Shown here one piece after another: positions 24,776 through 36,048 of a stretch of 64,000 bases of DNA. The position numbers and the translations under genes were made by a program. How positions within the stretch are numbered: position 1 is the first letter of the stretch; each line of letters begins with the position of its first letter. The stretch is taken from positions 62,001 through 126,000 of the forward strand of contig JAGQDJ010000023.1 of assembly GCA_022885665.1 (NCBI GenBank), written 5' to 3'. The notes under the pieces were generated by a model. The model was given only the letters and a program-made list of their open reading frames with translations, did no database searches and was not told the DNA's origin. Source of the DNA: Triops longicaudatus (lineage: Eukaryota; Arthropoda; Branchiopoda; Notostraca; Triopsidae).

Positions 24776-27700
24776 AAATGTGTTTGCACTTCTTAGCAAT
24801 GAAGCAGATCTAACAAAATCCATTGACTTCAACGACACAACTGAAGAATTTTCGTGGAAAGAAATTCCAGTAATTCTGCTTAAAATAGGGTATCCAAATG
24901 TCCCGTATTGAATGGGACAGTCCCCATTTTAAGCGTCCTTTTTTGTTTGGCAAGAACGTACGTTTCGTCCTTGTTTTCGAAGGAAAATAAAAATGTGTGA
25001 TGGCCTGCTAATATTTCTGGACTCACTTGTTGCAGATTTACTTTTCTTAATTTGTCCTCGAATTTTTCTCTAAGAACTAAGCGGTATCAACCGGAAACTA
25101 TTATTTAAAAGAATAAGCTTCATAAAATATTTGTACAGGCTTTGCAGCACTTCGTTTTAGCCAAGTTTCCTAGGGCGCGGCTAATGGCACCTCAGCCTAT
25201 GAAACTCCAGACTTTAAAAGAAGATTTTTGCGATAGTAAAGTTTTGGTTTAAGCGTATGATTGTCTTATCGTCGTGTTTTTTGGAAAGTTCTCAAGGTAA
25301 TTTTAAAAATTAAGCTCAAAACACTTGTAAGTTGCGGTTTCAGAAGCTCAAAAATCAGTGTGATTCACTCATTTTGATAGGGTAACTGTTATTGCGAAAA
25401 TCTCACTAGTAAGATGAGTCGTACCTAGTGGTCTTTGAAGTCTTTGAATACGACTTTAACTTTGCACACAAGTCGCTACTGAAAGGTTCATCCGACTTTC
25501 AGAACTTTTCCGTCGAAAATTATTATACAAAACAATGATGACATAGCGAGAGTTGACAATGTCGATTAATGAAAAGTACTAAAGTTATTGGCTCATTTTA
25601 TCACATCAATGTAGCCTTTTCCTAAAAAATCACAGCTTCAACGCATTTACAAGCTTAGGCAGTATTTCACTATCGCTAAAGTTTCTATGATGTTCAGATG
25701 TTATTTCAAAAATCATACAGACTAAGCAATCTTCCTGTGTTTGTCCCATCCTCCGATGCTCTTATGTGACCTAATCTACCCTTTTCAAAATCTTTTTCTA
25801 ATAAAACTTTAAGAATTTGGAGGTGTTTATGCTGTACATTGTTTTTACTGTCACTGCAATTAAACATTCAACCTCCATATTTACCCAAAACTTTCCAGAG
25901 TTCCCGAAAAAGTTACCAATAAAATTCTTTATGACATTCTGTATAAAGTGCACCCATGTTTCCAAAACAAGCCTAAATATTAAATTGAAAAAAATCGATT
26001 TTTTCAATGGGATCAGGCAAAATTGTGCTTTAGCCTAGGGCGCAAAAGAGTGTAAATCCAGCCCTGCATTAAATAAACAGTCTTCCGTTTTCTTTGTATT
26101 ACTCAATGCTAGTACACACTCCCCTCAGAAGGCTATGGCTTGTTTCTAATGAACTAGATTACTTCCGACTGTCCAGTGTAAAAAAACACTTGACTATTTA
26201 AATTACGGACGTTAGAAATACAGTAATACGTCGTAGATCGAAAGACTCGTGCCAGAATAATCGTACAACGAACCCACGCAACGGCCCAATAGAAGTCCCG
26301 CACGAACCCTGTCTACGACCGGTAAGTTTGATATATGGAAAAACAGAACAGACCATTTACCACTTTACAAGAAATGAGCACAAGTCTAGCTCTATACTAT
26401 ACTATAACTATAATCGTAACCGTTGATCTTTCAATTCAGTGCACAGAAAATGTCGACTACTTGAACAATTTTGACTACTAACGTGTAAACTTAAAAAGCT
26501 TAGGCAGCGAAGGGAATGTCGAATGTTTCTTCACTGGCCAGGAATAAACTCACAATAAAATGAGAAAGTTTCTCCGATTTAGCTACAAACGTAAACTGAT
26601 CCAAAAGATCAGGCAGTAATTTATAATAAAGCTGAAAATATATGGAAAGGCGTATTGAAAAAAAAGCTATTTCCCAATACGGATGCGACCAAATCAAAAT
26701 AATGAGTATAGGTGATGAAATAAATTCTACCGATTTTTTTTTTCAGTAACCACCGTATGCTCACGCCTGTTGTCGGGTCCACCGAAATTAGTTTTGCATT
26801 TTGTTTTTGTTTTAACTTTTAATTTTTTTCGGTGTTCGTACCGTTTTCATATTCACGGCGGGTTTAGAAACAGATTAAAACGCTTTGTATACAGAAGGAA
26901 ATATGGCGTCTAACGAATGCTTAAGACAACAAGAAACATTCCACTGACGGGTTGGGTTCGTTCTACGTTGAGTTACTATACGAGGCCATCTCTGTGCGTG
27001 ATAATCTGGATTGAAGACAAAGGAAAACAAAACAGTAATTACCTTCTTCAAAGCACTGCATGACTGCGCCTAAATAAGGAATGCATGCTGCTGCAGTCGT
27101 CAGCACTTCTTCCGCTACTGCTCCAGTGCATAGAGGGTGACACGTGTCCGGAATACCTCGCCGTTCGCAGCAAGGTAGATGATTGCGACCGCCTGTGCCA
27201 CAGCGCAACAGTTTGGGAAATTCTTTTCCGCAGACGGTGACAAGGGAGCGTAAGTCACTTAGTTTCACTCCGTAGCCGCACAAAGGCATGCAGTGGCTAC
27301 TCAAGCCAACATCTTCACAACACTGCGTCATGTTGTAAATCTGACCCACTGCGTCACGGAATTCGCTAACGGAGTTCTTGGTAGTTTTGAAGAGGACACG
27401 GTTCGAAAAGTCGCCAACACCGTGGCTGTTCACGGCGCTGACATAAACCTCGTATTCTGTTGCAGGGTAAAGATTTTCCAAGATGTATGTGTTTTGACCA
27501 ACATCCACCGTGTGATAGTCGTGGTTTTTCGACTCATCCGCTAGCCGGTACCGCAGCCGGTATCCACTCACCGTTTTTGCCAACGTTTTGGGAGGTTCCC
27601 AACGCACAATGGCGAAGTTAGCATTGATATTATTTACCCGCACAAAGACAGGAGCGCTGGGCAATACGCCATAACCCTTTAGCATGCAATTGCTCAAGTC

Positions 27701-30475
27701 GCCCATGTACTGGATGCACCTGTGAAATGGAAAACGCATTGTATCAAACGGGTCTTTCGGCTTTAACGGAGAAAGAGCACCAGCTGCACTTCTCCGTTTA
27801 CAGCTTCCGAACGTATTTCTAGCAGGCTTACATGTTTGCTCTTACCTAAAGTGGTTGAAATCTATACGTGTGACATTTCCCGAGCAGAGCTGAATGCAAG
27901 GTGGAGGCAAACCTCGGCTTCTACAACACGCTGTATGATCCATTTCATTCGCCAAGCAAGAAAAGCTGTCCTTGGCCCACGGGGCACAAATCATTAGATC
28001 CGGTAAATTGGCCGACGCTGACTTAATGGGGTCACAGAACTTATCTAGACAACTATAACGGGGAAAATGTAAAATAAAAGACAAGTCATTACAAGAGAAG
28101 AAATCAGCGGGGAAAAGGTAACAGTACGGTAAGACTATTGACTGATCTAGAGAAAAATAACAGGCTAAAGTGGAACGCATCATTCGTTTAAAATATGAGA
28201 CAAAATGTAAGAGACCGACAAAAGTCAGTGAGTTAAGCTTTGTCTTCGATTTCCTATTTGGCGTTTCTTTTGTTGCCCTTCTCAAGGATGCTTTCCGGTG
28301 CATTAGCTTGCCGGAGATAAAATGGAACCTGCCAGCGTAATTTCTTCTTCATCACTGGAGATAAAGAAAATACACCCTGCTGTGTATTAATGCTTAACTG
28401 TCGCAAACTTCTTCAGCACTTCTTCTTGACAGGGAACCAGTTCTTTACTGCATGCATGTTCTTTGAGAGAATAACAGCAGGAACGTAGATTTTTCATAAC
28501 GAAGGGAAGAAAAGGGTAGCGTCACGCTCCTTTGATGTTGAGTGGAGTTCAGAGATGAACAAATAACGTTGCCAAAAGAACACCATACGATATAAATTGA
28601 ACACAAGTTTACCTAGTATGGTAAATTCCTTTATTGACGCAACATGACCGAATATCCGGCAAAGCTGGAGCATTCGCTACCGGCACTGACGCTGGGCTTC
28701 GTGGAACAAACCGAACCCTCAAGCTAGGCAAACTGTTTCCGCGGGCATTATGAGCTATCACGGTAACTTCGTACATTTTGAACGGCACAAGATTATCAAG
28801 CATCGTACTATTTTCTTGAGCTGAAACCTAAGATGAATGTTGCGTTAAAATCGTTCTGAGGATCAGTTCCTCATTTTAATGACTGCATAATGCTACAATT
28901 CAAGGAAAATTAGGTACTAACGCAAAGGTTTGTTACCTGCAATTTAAAAATTGCTTCGGGAACATCCGGTACTCCATCCTCTTCATAGCCAGTGACGTCA
29001 TCGAACGTCGCCAAGGAGGTAACATTTACTACGTAATGTGTGATCGTCTCAGCATTCGCTGCGGGCGGCATCCACATAATCTTCACGGTGGTTTCCGTTA
29101 CGGGTTCCACTTGGACAGCTTGTGGCTGGCTTGGCAATAACTCTGGGACGGTCGATGCCAAAGCGAGAAATAGAAAACATATACGGTGTTCAGGCCTTTT
29201 TTAATTCCACGAGGAGAGCTATGATACAGCTTTAATAAAAATCTCCATGCTTACGAATGCCTTCTGCAATGCAGGCCAAGGTTTGCTCCGTGTACGCGGA
29301 ACATGAATGATGTGTCTGAATATCGTCGGAGGGGATTACATATTCTCCACGACAAACGTCTTGACAGATTTCAGGTATGCCTTCTTCGGCACAGCAAGGC
29401 ACGTGGTTACGACCGTCTAAAAGGACATTCAGTCAGGTTAATACTGAGTACACAAATTTCTCTACACTTCTCCAACTTATTGTGTGGAGTACTGTTGTAT
29501 ACCTTGGAATAAATATGTCATAAACAGAAGTAAAATCACCCTTGTTTTTATCACCGCTTCCTTGTTTTAGAAGGGTACAAAAAGTAGTGCTAGCATTCCC
29601 TACGTAAGTGCTCGTTCATGTAAGGCAGGCCTTAATAAATTATGCAAAACCTACCGGCCATGCACTTGACAATGGCGGGAAACTCGCTTTCACATTTCTC
29701 CGGATCAACGTTAGTAGTCCCGTCCAAGATGTTTCGCAAGCTACAAAATCCCAGGCACGTCGAAGAGACATTGGACTGTTTACAGCAACTGCTATAATCG
29801 TGAGCTACTTCAATGCCCGTTGGATTGCTAGCTGAGTGGGAATCCGAAACTGTCGGGATAACTATGTACGAAAGAATTACAAAAAGACGTGAGAGCCTTT
29901 TGACAGTTTTGAGTGGCAACGTGCAAAATTGACAAAACATAAAATAAGGAATGAATGACACAAGACATTTGTTCAAGAAATACTATTAACTTACCTTCCA
30001 AAGTGTGAAAAGATTGTAAGACGGGATTACTGTTCACTTCGCAAACGTACAGGCCTGTGTCTGACACTTTTGCTCCTTTAATGACCAGGACCCAAACGTC
30101 GCCACCATGAGTTGCTCCAATCGGGGGAGTAGGGGCTACAGATGATAAAAAGACGTTAAGAGCACTGGAGGTTGTCAATTTATAAGTCAGACAAAGGGAA
30201 AGAAAGAAGCTTTGAGAACATAAAGGGAAACAAATACAACGTAACAGTGGATTTGAAGGACAGGTGAGAACCTGAATCGTGCATGACGCTGAATCTTTTG
30301 TCGGAATCAACTCGGTTCTCGCCGGCCGTAAGAATGCGCTTGGTAGTCTTCCCGTCTCCATTTTTCAACCACATTAACGTATTTCCTCCGAGATTCCGCA
30401 CAACACATGTCAGAAGAGCGTCTTCTCCTTCGTGGACATGTAACGGTTGTCGCACGTTATCGCGAAGACTGGTTC
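20272..30475 (-). CDS. Ig/DB/fibronectin-III single-pass membrane receptor (nematode igdb-like)
   Basis: Exons joining in frame are 30475-30272 and 30135-29995 (Ig), 29849-29655 and 29416-29255 (DB pair), 29142-28937 and 28827-28613 (FN3, DB start), 28052-27846 (DB), 27719-27053 (FN3 plus two DB), 23758-23586, 23516-23378, 23310-23171 and 23031-22839 (FN3), 22596-22350 and 22164-21691 (two Ig, DB), 21531-21385 (DB), 21238-21127 and 20971-20775 (FN3), 20681-20494 (TM) and 20430-20272 (tail). DB modules show CC pairs with fixed cysteines (CCEDVGLSSHCMPLCGYG, CCERRGIPDTCHPLCTG). The membrane helix is VAVGVVLALVFITAAVVAAF, followed by RKKK, so the tail is cytoplasmic. The tail has an NPxF motif (FDNPSF) and a YEEL tyrosine site (NPNVYEELRL). 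The architecture matches the Ig/FN3/DB proteins described in C. elegans (C25G4.10 type). The ligand is unknown; a role in adhesion or recognition is inferred. The last exon was found by its splice and conserved frame, beyond an earlier in-frame stop. Confidence 0.88.
24198..26074 (+). mobile_element. Degenerate hAT transposon (about 1.86 kb) with near-perfect 8-bp target duplication
   Basis: The left end is CAGGGCCGGATTTCC (24206) and the right end GTAAATCCAGCCCTG (to 26066). These are inverted repeats with a few mismatches. The flanks CATGAAAT (24198-24205) and CATTAAAT (26067-26074) match in 7 of 8 positions. Inside, on the + strand at about 24775-24870, a frame reads LNVFALLSNEADLTKSIDF, the typical C-terminal helix of hAT transposases with a zinc-finger MYM-like context. 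The rest of the transposase is deleted or riddled with stops. A 40-base A run (24734-24773) interrupts the transposase remnant just upstream, and an 11-base G run sits at 24262-24272. It lies in an intron of the receptor gene. Confidence 0.85.
24734..24773 (+). repeat. Poly(A) homopolymer, 40 bases
   Basis: An uninterrupted run of 40 A residues inside the degenerate hAT element. It could be the scar of a polyadenylated retro-insertion or a slippage expansion. Its length in the assembly may be unreliable. Confidence 0.95.
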
Positions 30476-30809
30476 CTGTATAAAAATTTAATCCGGGTAA
30501 TCATGCATAATAGACTTCTGTGATATATTTATGCACAAACCATTCACTATTTCATAAAATATCCACGTCTTAAATCTACTCAAAAAACACTCTACTACAT
30601 AAAACATGCTCTTTTTCACACCGTGTTTACTAGTCCATAGAAGAAAATGCGGATACCGCAGTACGAGATCTCTTGACGTGACCAAAAGCGATATTTCAAG
30701 ACACTTAAAATTGTTCCATACCTTGACCCGTGACGGTTCCTATTCCAATCCCAAGCCAAAACCAAACCTGCCACTGACGTAACCATGACATGATTCAACT
30801 TGAAGTTAC

Positions 30810-32954
30810 CCGTCCTGGGCTCTCGAGTTACGTAGTCCGTTGTAGTAAGTGACAGAATCTATGAAGGGAGAAACATTGAGTTAGTTCCCTTCCTTTGCAT
30901 CGATTCTTTAACTTTTTTTTTGGTCAAAAATTGATGCTCTCCTGTTCCCTCTATAGTCTCCTCTGGGAGCATTGACAAAGACAATTTACATAAAGAAAAA
31001 GAAAACAAGTGTACACAAATAAAATAAAGTTCTGCGGCTTACTCGTACTCGTTATGTCTACCAAGGCCGCCAAGTATAGCGTAAAAGGGGTCAGGAACAA
31101 TTATTTGACCATGACTGAGCAGCGTGTTTACAAACAAGGGCAAATGCATAGTCTGTGCCAAGTGTTTAAACGTTGCTAAAAGGTTTGAATTTCCAGCTTT
31201 AAAGAAAGGGAGTTCGACAATGACACAAAAAGTCCGATTTGTGTAGAGGGAATGGTTGCACGCTGTAAGTTGAAAATAAATTCTCTGCGTCGTGCAATCA
31301 ATGCTGGACAACTCGTGCCTGGCATAACGAATTGCCTCTTCGATGACCGTAGCTACCAATAAAACTCACCCTGAGTAGAAACTTAAAACAGCACGAACGC
31401 ACGATTGTATGGACATGTTCACCCGCATGCAAGACATGATCCGTTTTCTTTCTCGAGTAAAAAATGTTGATGAATAAAGAAAATTACTGTTCACAATGAA
31501 TAAAGAACACGACGTACGCTTGTCACTTTTACTTGTAAAGTGAGCTAGACCTATTTCGCAATGTACCGAGCTAGGGCACTTCCATTGTTTCGGCAAACAA
31601 AAAAAATGTTGTTTGTTTTTTAATCTTGCATTACAAGAGATTTGTTTAAACTCCTTACGTAACCACCCTAATCTAATTCATTATTTTTTCTACTAATTAT
31701 TGTTAAATCCCAATGGCTTAGGAAAAACTATTTGCTCGTTCCTTAACAACTTCACACACCTGCTTTCCTAAGCTTAATAGTCTTTGAAAAGTATCGCCAA
31801 GAAATAGAATTGTTTCTTTAAAAACAAAGAAGCAGTAATAAGCCTACGCTTAAGTCCGTGATAGCATAATAAACTCTTATAAGTATCATGACCCTTAAAC
31901 TGCAAATAAATCCTCTCGAGCTTTTCATTAGGGAAAGAAATTAGATGAAATTTACGACACGTAAAACAAACGACTGTGGTCTGAAATAACACAGTAAAAG
32001 GAAACAAAGTTACAACTGAGGACTTGGTAAAAATTTCATTAAAGAAATTCACTTTAAACAGCGGTATTCACACATAAAAAAGACACACCAACTGCGAATA
32101 TCAACAACTTGGAATTACAATCTTTAAATGTTTTCCGTATCTCAAAATCCTCAACAAATGGCACAATTAGTGGAAGCTAAACTTTTCACGAAATAGTAAT
32201 TGTTATCTTTTGACATGTCCGGTTATTTACTAAAACTACACGAAATAAATCAGGTCACTTACGATTTCTTAAAAGTTAACTTGTTAGCGTCAATTTAACT
32301 ACAAAGCGTACAAAATGTCCGGGGAATTGGCTTTAACGAGTATGCACTAGTACGCGTCGCACGCAACACCTCATGAAGTTGATCAACCTTCCGCTACGTC
32401 GGAAGTGCTCCGGACGACTGAGCTCGAAGCTTGCTTGGTGTATTGAAGACACTGCTATAGATAGGGAAAGTTCACTGAAGATGAGCCACGAAGATGCTGC
32501 ATGTGCCAGCGGTAACACAGCACGGTTGCACGGCAACCAGGAAAACAATACAGCATCGCAGGTCGGTCATGTTTTCCATTTCGATCTATCATTTATAGAA
32601 CAATGTTGGGTCATTAATGCGCCTTACCATTCTTGAGCACATCAAGCCACACCAAAACAGTGCAACGAAAAATAACGATCACATTTTTACTAGCAAATGT
32701 TAAAGTGGTGGTTTTAAAAGTTATTCAAGTGCCAGCAGTCCACATGATAGACTTCGAAACATGGTAAAAATCGTGGGTTTTCTTTAGCACGGACGAAGGT
32801 CGCACAAATAAAGGTCATCGGACTGTTCCTGACACGGGAGACAAGGCTCCGTGCAGCTCATAACCAAGTCAACTGTACTTGTCCCACTTCGTACAGAAAA
32901 CGCAAAAATTATAAAACATAACACATACAACACGTAGAAAAATCTTCTTGCCAT
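30810..32954 (-). CDS. Tentative 5' exons of the receptor: signal peptide and cysteine-bearing N-terminal region
   Basis: Starting at the ATG at 32954, the frame encodes a classic signal peptide (MARRFFYVLYVLCFIIFAFS) followed by SCTEPCLPCQEQSDDLYLC. A possible exon at 31352-31062 is open for over 95 codons (TVIEEAIRYARHELSS, CNHSLYTNRTFCVIVEL), and a 49-bp exon lies at 30858-30810. With a donor at CTTC-GTCCGT the phases chain (1, 1, 2) into the Ig exon if that uses the acceptor at AACCAG (first base 30468). The first donor is weak and I recognise no domain, although the spacing around the CNH...FC segment is faintly cystatin-like. The signal peptide exon itself is convincing; its link to the receptor is inference. 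Confidence 0.45.
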
Positions 32955-35900
32955 TTGTACGAAATACTGGGGTGAGGGGCGAATTATAACAGTTCCTAAA
33001 TAATTTGGCTAGACAAGCATAAACCATGGTAAGGCTGAATGATATCAACCCTAGGAAAGACCAAAGGCATCTTCAGATTTAGAAGCGAAGAAGAACCTGA
33101 AGAGGGCCTTGAAAACGAAATTAACAAAACCCAGGTTGCTGCTGCCAATGGCAAGGCCAGTTTGAATTGCACGGCGGTAAGTCGAAAAACTTTCCGGAAT
33201 CACTCTGGATGGGAAAACGCAACGAACGTTATAACGCGTATAGTGCCATACGTGGACAACCGAACAAGGATAGACTAACCAAGCGGAAAAAAACAATCGG
33301 AAAAACGAAGAAACTTAACAAGGTGCGCACGACTTCCTGAAATGAATTCTGATAATCTAATCGGCAAGTACAAAACGTATTCGTTTGGCGCTTGTTTTCC
33401 GCTTGAAATCCAGTCAAACTTTTGTTGAAAGGCAAACCTATTATTCCTTTCTAAACATTTAATTCCCTCAAAATAAGTATTTAAATCATTCAAATTAAAC
33501 CAAAGCTTAAAGTGTTGTGCGTTTTTTCTAAAGTTTTCGTTAATTCCCTTTCAACGTGTCCCTACTGTTATAAAGCCAAAGCCTTAGAGTAACTAGTTCA
33601 CTTGTCATGACGCTTACGGGGGTCTTCGAAAGGGAAACCGGTACTAAACCAATGCATATGACCGGCCAGTGGCTTTTCGAGCGACCATGCACGCCCTAAA
33701 AAAGTTTACATACAAGTCTTTCAAAAAAGTGGACCCCTACTACAGAAAAGAAAGCGAAAACTGGTTCATTCGCGGTAAGGGTCAATGTCCCTGATAAAGC
33801 TATAGCTTCTCAGGGGGATTTTTAAATGAATCGCAAAAGGAATTAAGCTTGCGGGTCAAGACTTCCAACCAGATTTGTTAATGTCGACCATGACTTCAGC
33901 CACCGGTCCACACCCAAATTTGGGGTCTTTCGAAAGCGAGCTTTGTTATGGGTTCGGAAACGTATTCAGTCGCAGAAAAAACGTGATCGGACAAAACAAG
34001 CAATAGGTTAATGACCTGGTCCAAAAGCAACGTTTATGCCCTTACCATCCGATTCAATGTCTACTAGGAATTACCGTACAGAACACGTGGTCATTGTAGC
34101 TGTCTGACCTACGACGGCTGGTACGGTAACTATAATACGTACTCCCTACATTGAAGAATCTGCAAGATATCCGTCCTGGACCTGAGAACAAGGTTAAAAG
34201 GTTAAAACCAATGTCGGACACCAGAAGGACAATTTGTAAGTCAAGGTCGGTCATTCTTAGGGCCAGTAACTGTAGAGTACTTCTGCCAGGAAAACGATTA
34301 TATAAGAAACACGGAATCTTTCAAGTTCAGGGAGCTACTGCCTATGAAACATTCATAGTTATGGACAAGAATTTCACATTTCACCTTTTAGAGTCAAAAT
34401 ATTTAGCCTTTTGTTGAAAGGAAGCGGGAATATGTAATCTTGAGACACAGCGACGTGTTTCATTTAATTTTCATATAAAAAATTACCACATTTTCAACCA
34501 TGTAAAATTAAAACAGGTAAATGGAAATTTACTGTATTTATTATTATTATTACTTTAGTAATGTACTGAGCAAAAAAAAAAGTTTATATAGGAAGCAACA
34601 GAGGTTTAAGCTTTCTTCTCAAAGCTGATTAACCTTCATCAGGCGCAGACGGAGCTCCAGCAAACCGCCCTCGAAGTTGAAAGGCAATTCTTCGACATTT
34701 CCTATCAGTAGTTAGTTACACCGTATAGTTTTAAATTTCGCGCCCTTTCACCTTGTAACCGACTGTTTCAAGTCCTCACCTCTTAATCCAGGGTAATCAA
34801 CCCCAGGAGGTTTTATTAGACCTCTGTGGTTTGCTATGTATCGTCCGTATGAAAAGAAAGAAATTAATGAACTTTCCCATCAGGAGCAATGCGCATCAGT
34901 GTTTGGCATTGTGAATGTGTAGATGATTGTATGCGGAGTGAATGGTAACTGTACGTATGAGTATTTGTCGTATTAGCATATTAGGGTTTGTATTAGTAGG
35001 AGGAATCAAAGTGTGAAAAAAACAGTTGTAGGAGGCAGAGGGGGGACAACAAGCATGGCTCATTCCTGCTTCCCAGAAATAATAATTTGTATTATAATAA
35101 TTAACGAAACACACAAGCACTGCCCCTTCTACATTCGAAACCTAGTCTAACGTACTGTAAAAAAAAATAAAAAAAAAATTAAGAAGCAGTTATAGGTCAA
35201 GGCCAAACTGATGAAGATCACTAAAAAACTTCTAATTCTCACCAGGACCTATAAATTATTATTTTTATTTCATTCTTATTGTGTAACCCTTTACTTCTTT
35301 CATTGCCCAAGCCTCCTAATTCACTCGTTTACGTCTTTAGGAATGAAGTAACGTACACGTCACGCATTAGAATTTTTAAAGATTCATGTAAAAATAAGGG
35401 GTATGTCTGAATATTTATTGGTTCTCTTTATTGGCAACAGCATATAAAAATAAGTTAAACCTCTGTAGGCTGCATGAATTTACACTTTCTGACTAACTTA
35501 AAATTAAAGAAACGCAACAAAATGTACACAAACAGTCAAAAAACGTCACCGCGTATTTCTGCATCACAAGGCCATAATTTCATTGGTAGGATGCAAAACA
35601 TACAAATTCATTTTACTAATTTTTGGCGTTATCATATGAAACCACAGCGTTAAGTAACAGATCAATTTCCCATCAACCATGCATGTCGGCAGTCTGATTT
35701 GTTCTTTCTCTTCGAAAACACAAACACGTCGTCCAAAAACGGTAAGGAAATCGATTAGCTTCGCTATTCCTAGAACATACTCTTCACAACCTATGTCAAA
35801 AAGAAAAGAAAAAGAGAAAAAAAAACTGCGCCTTTACTTAACTTATTTATGGTTTCGACTTCTTGTAGGCTATCATGCTTGTTGGTTACATTAAGTTCAT

Positions 35901-36048
35901 TTTTCACCTATTTTTGGAAAGTTCCTACAGACATTTAACCAAAAAGCTTTTGAAGTCTTTTACAATTAACTAAGGATGGCTAAACGCTAAAAGGGAGCAG
36001 TGTTCTTTTAGTTTCATTTAACTCAACCTAAAGGAAGTTTTTCGTGTT
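32955..36048. other. Gene-poor interval; no gene supported
   Basis: About 3.1 kb between the possible receptor start and IPMK. Suggestive pieces on the + strand are a Glu-rich open frame at 33039-33278 that runs into a good donor (GCGGTAAGTC near 33170) and a basic stretch at about 33688-33775 (MHALKKFTYKSFKKVDPYYR) that also ends at GGTAAGG. I could not chain them in one frame or match them to a family. They may be exons of an unknown small basic protein or chance. Confidence 0.3.

Larger units (their letters stand above)
23759..27052 (-). other. Long receptor intron with transposon insertion
   Basis: About 3.3 kb between receptor exons, in a gene whose other introns are mostly under 1 kb. 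The hAT element at 24206-26066 explains more than half of it. The rest (26.1-27.0 kb) is AT-rich with no supported gene. Confidence 0.8.

Noticed and set aside
31039..31359. Possible RAD51-paralogue or P-loop ATPase fragment (PLFVNTLL, ILGGLG)
   Set aside because: No Walker A motif in any neighbouring exon and the similarity is only a few residues. Treated as a tentative unknown exon.
33890..34010. Basic frame resembling a ribosomal protein tail (KFGVFRKRALLWVRKRIQ)
   Set aside because: Two frames are open here, neither chains to neighbouring exons, and I cannot match it to any ribosomal protein.
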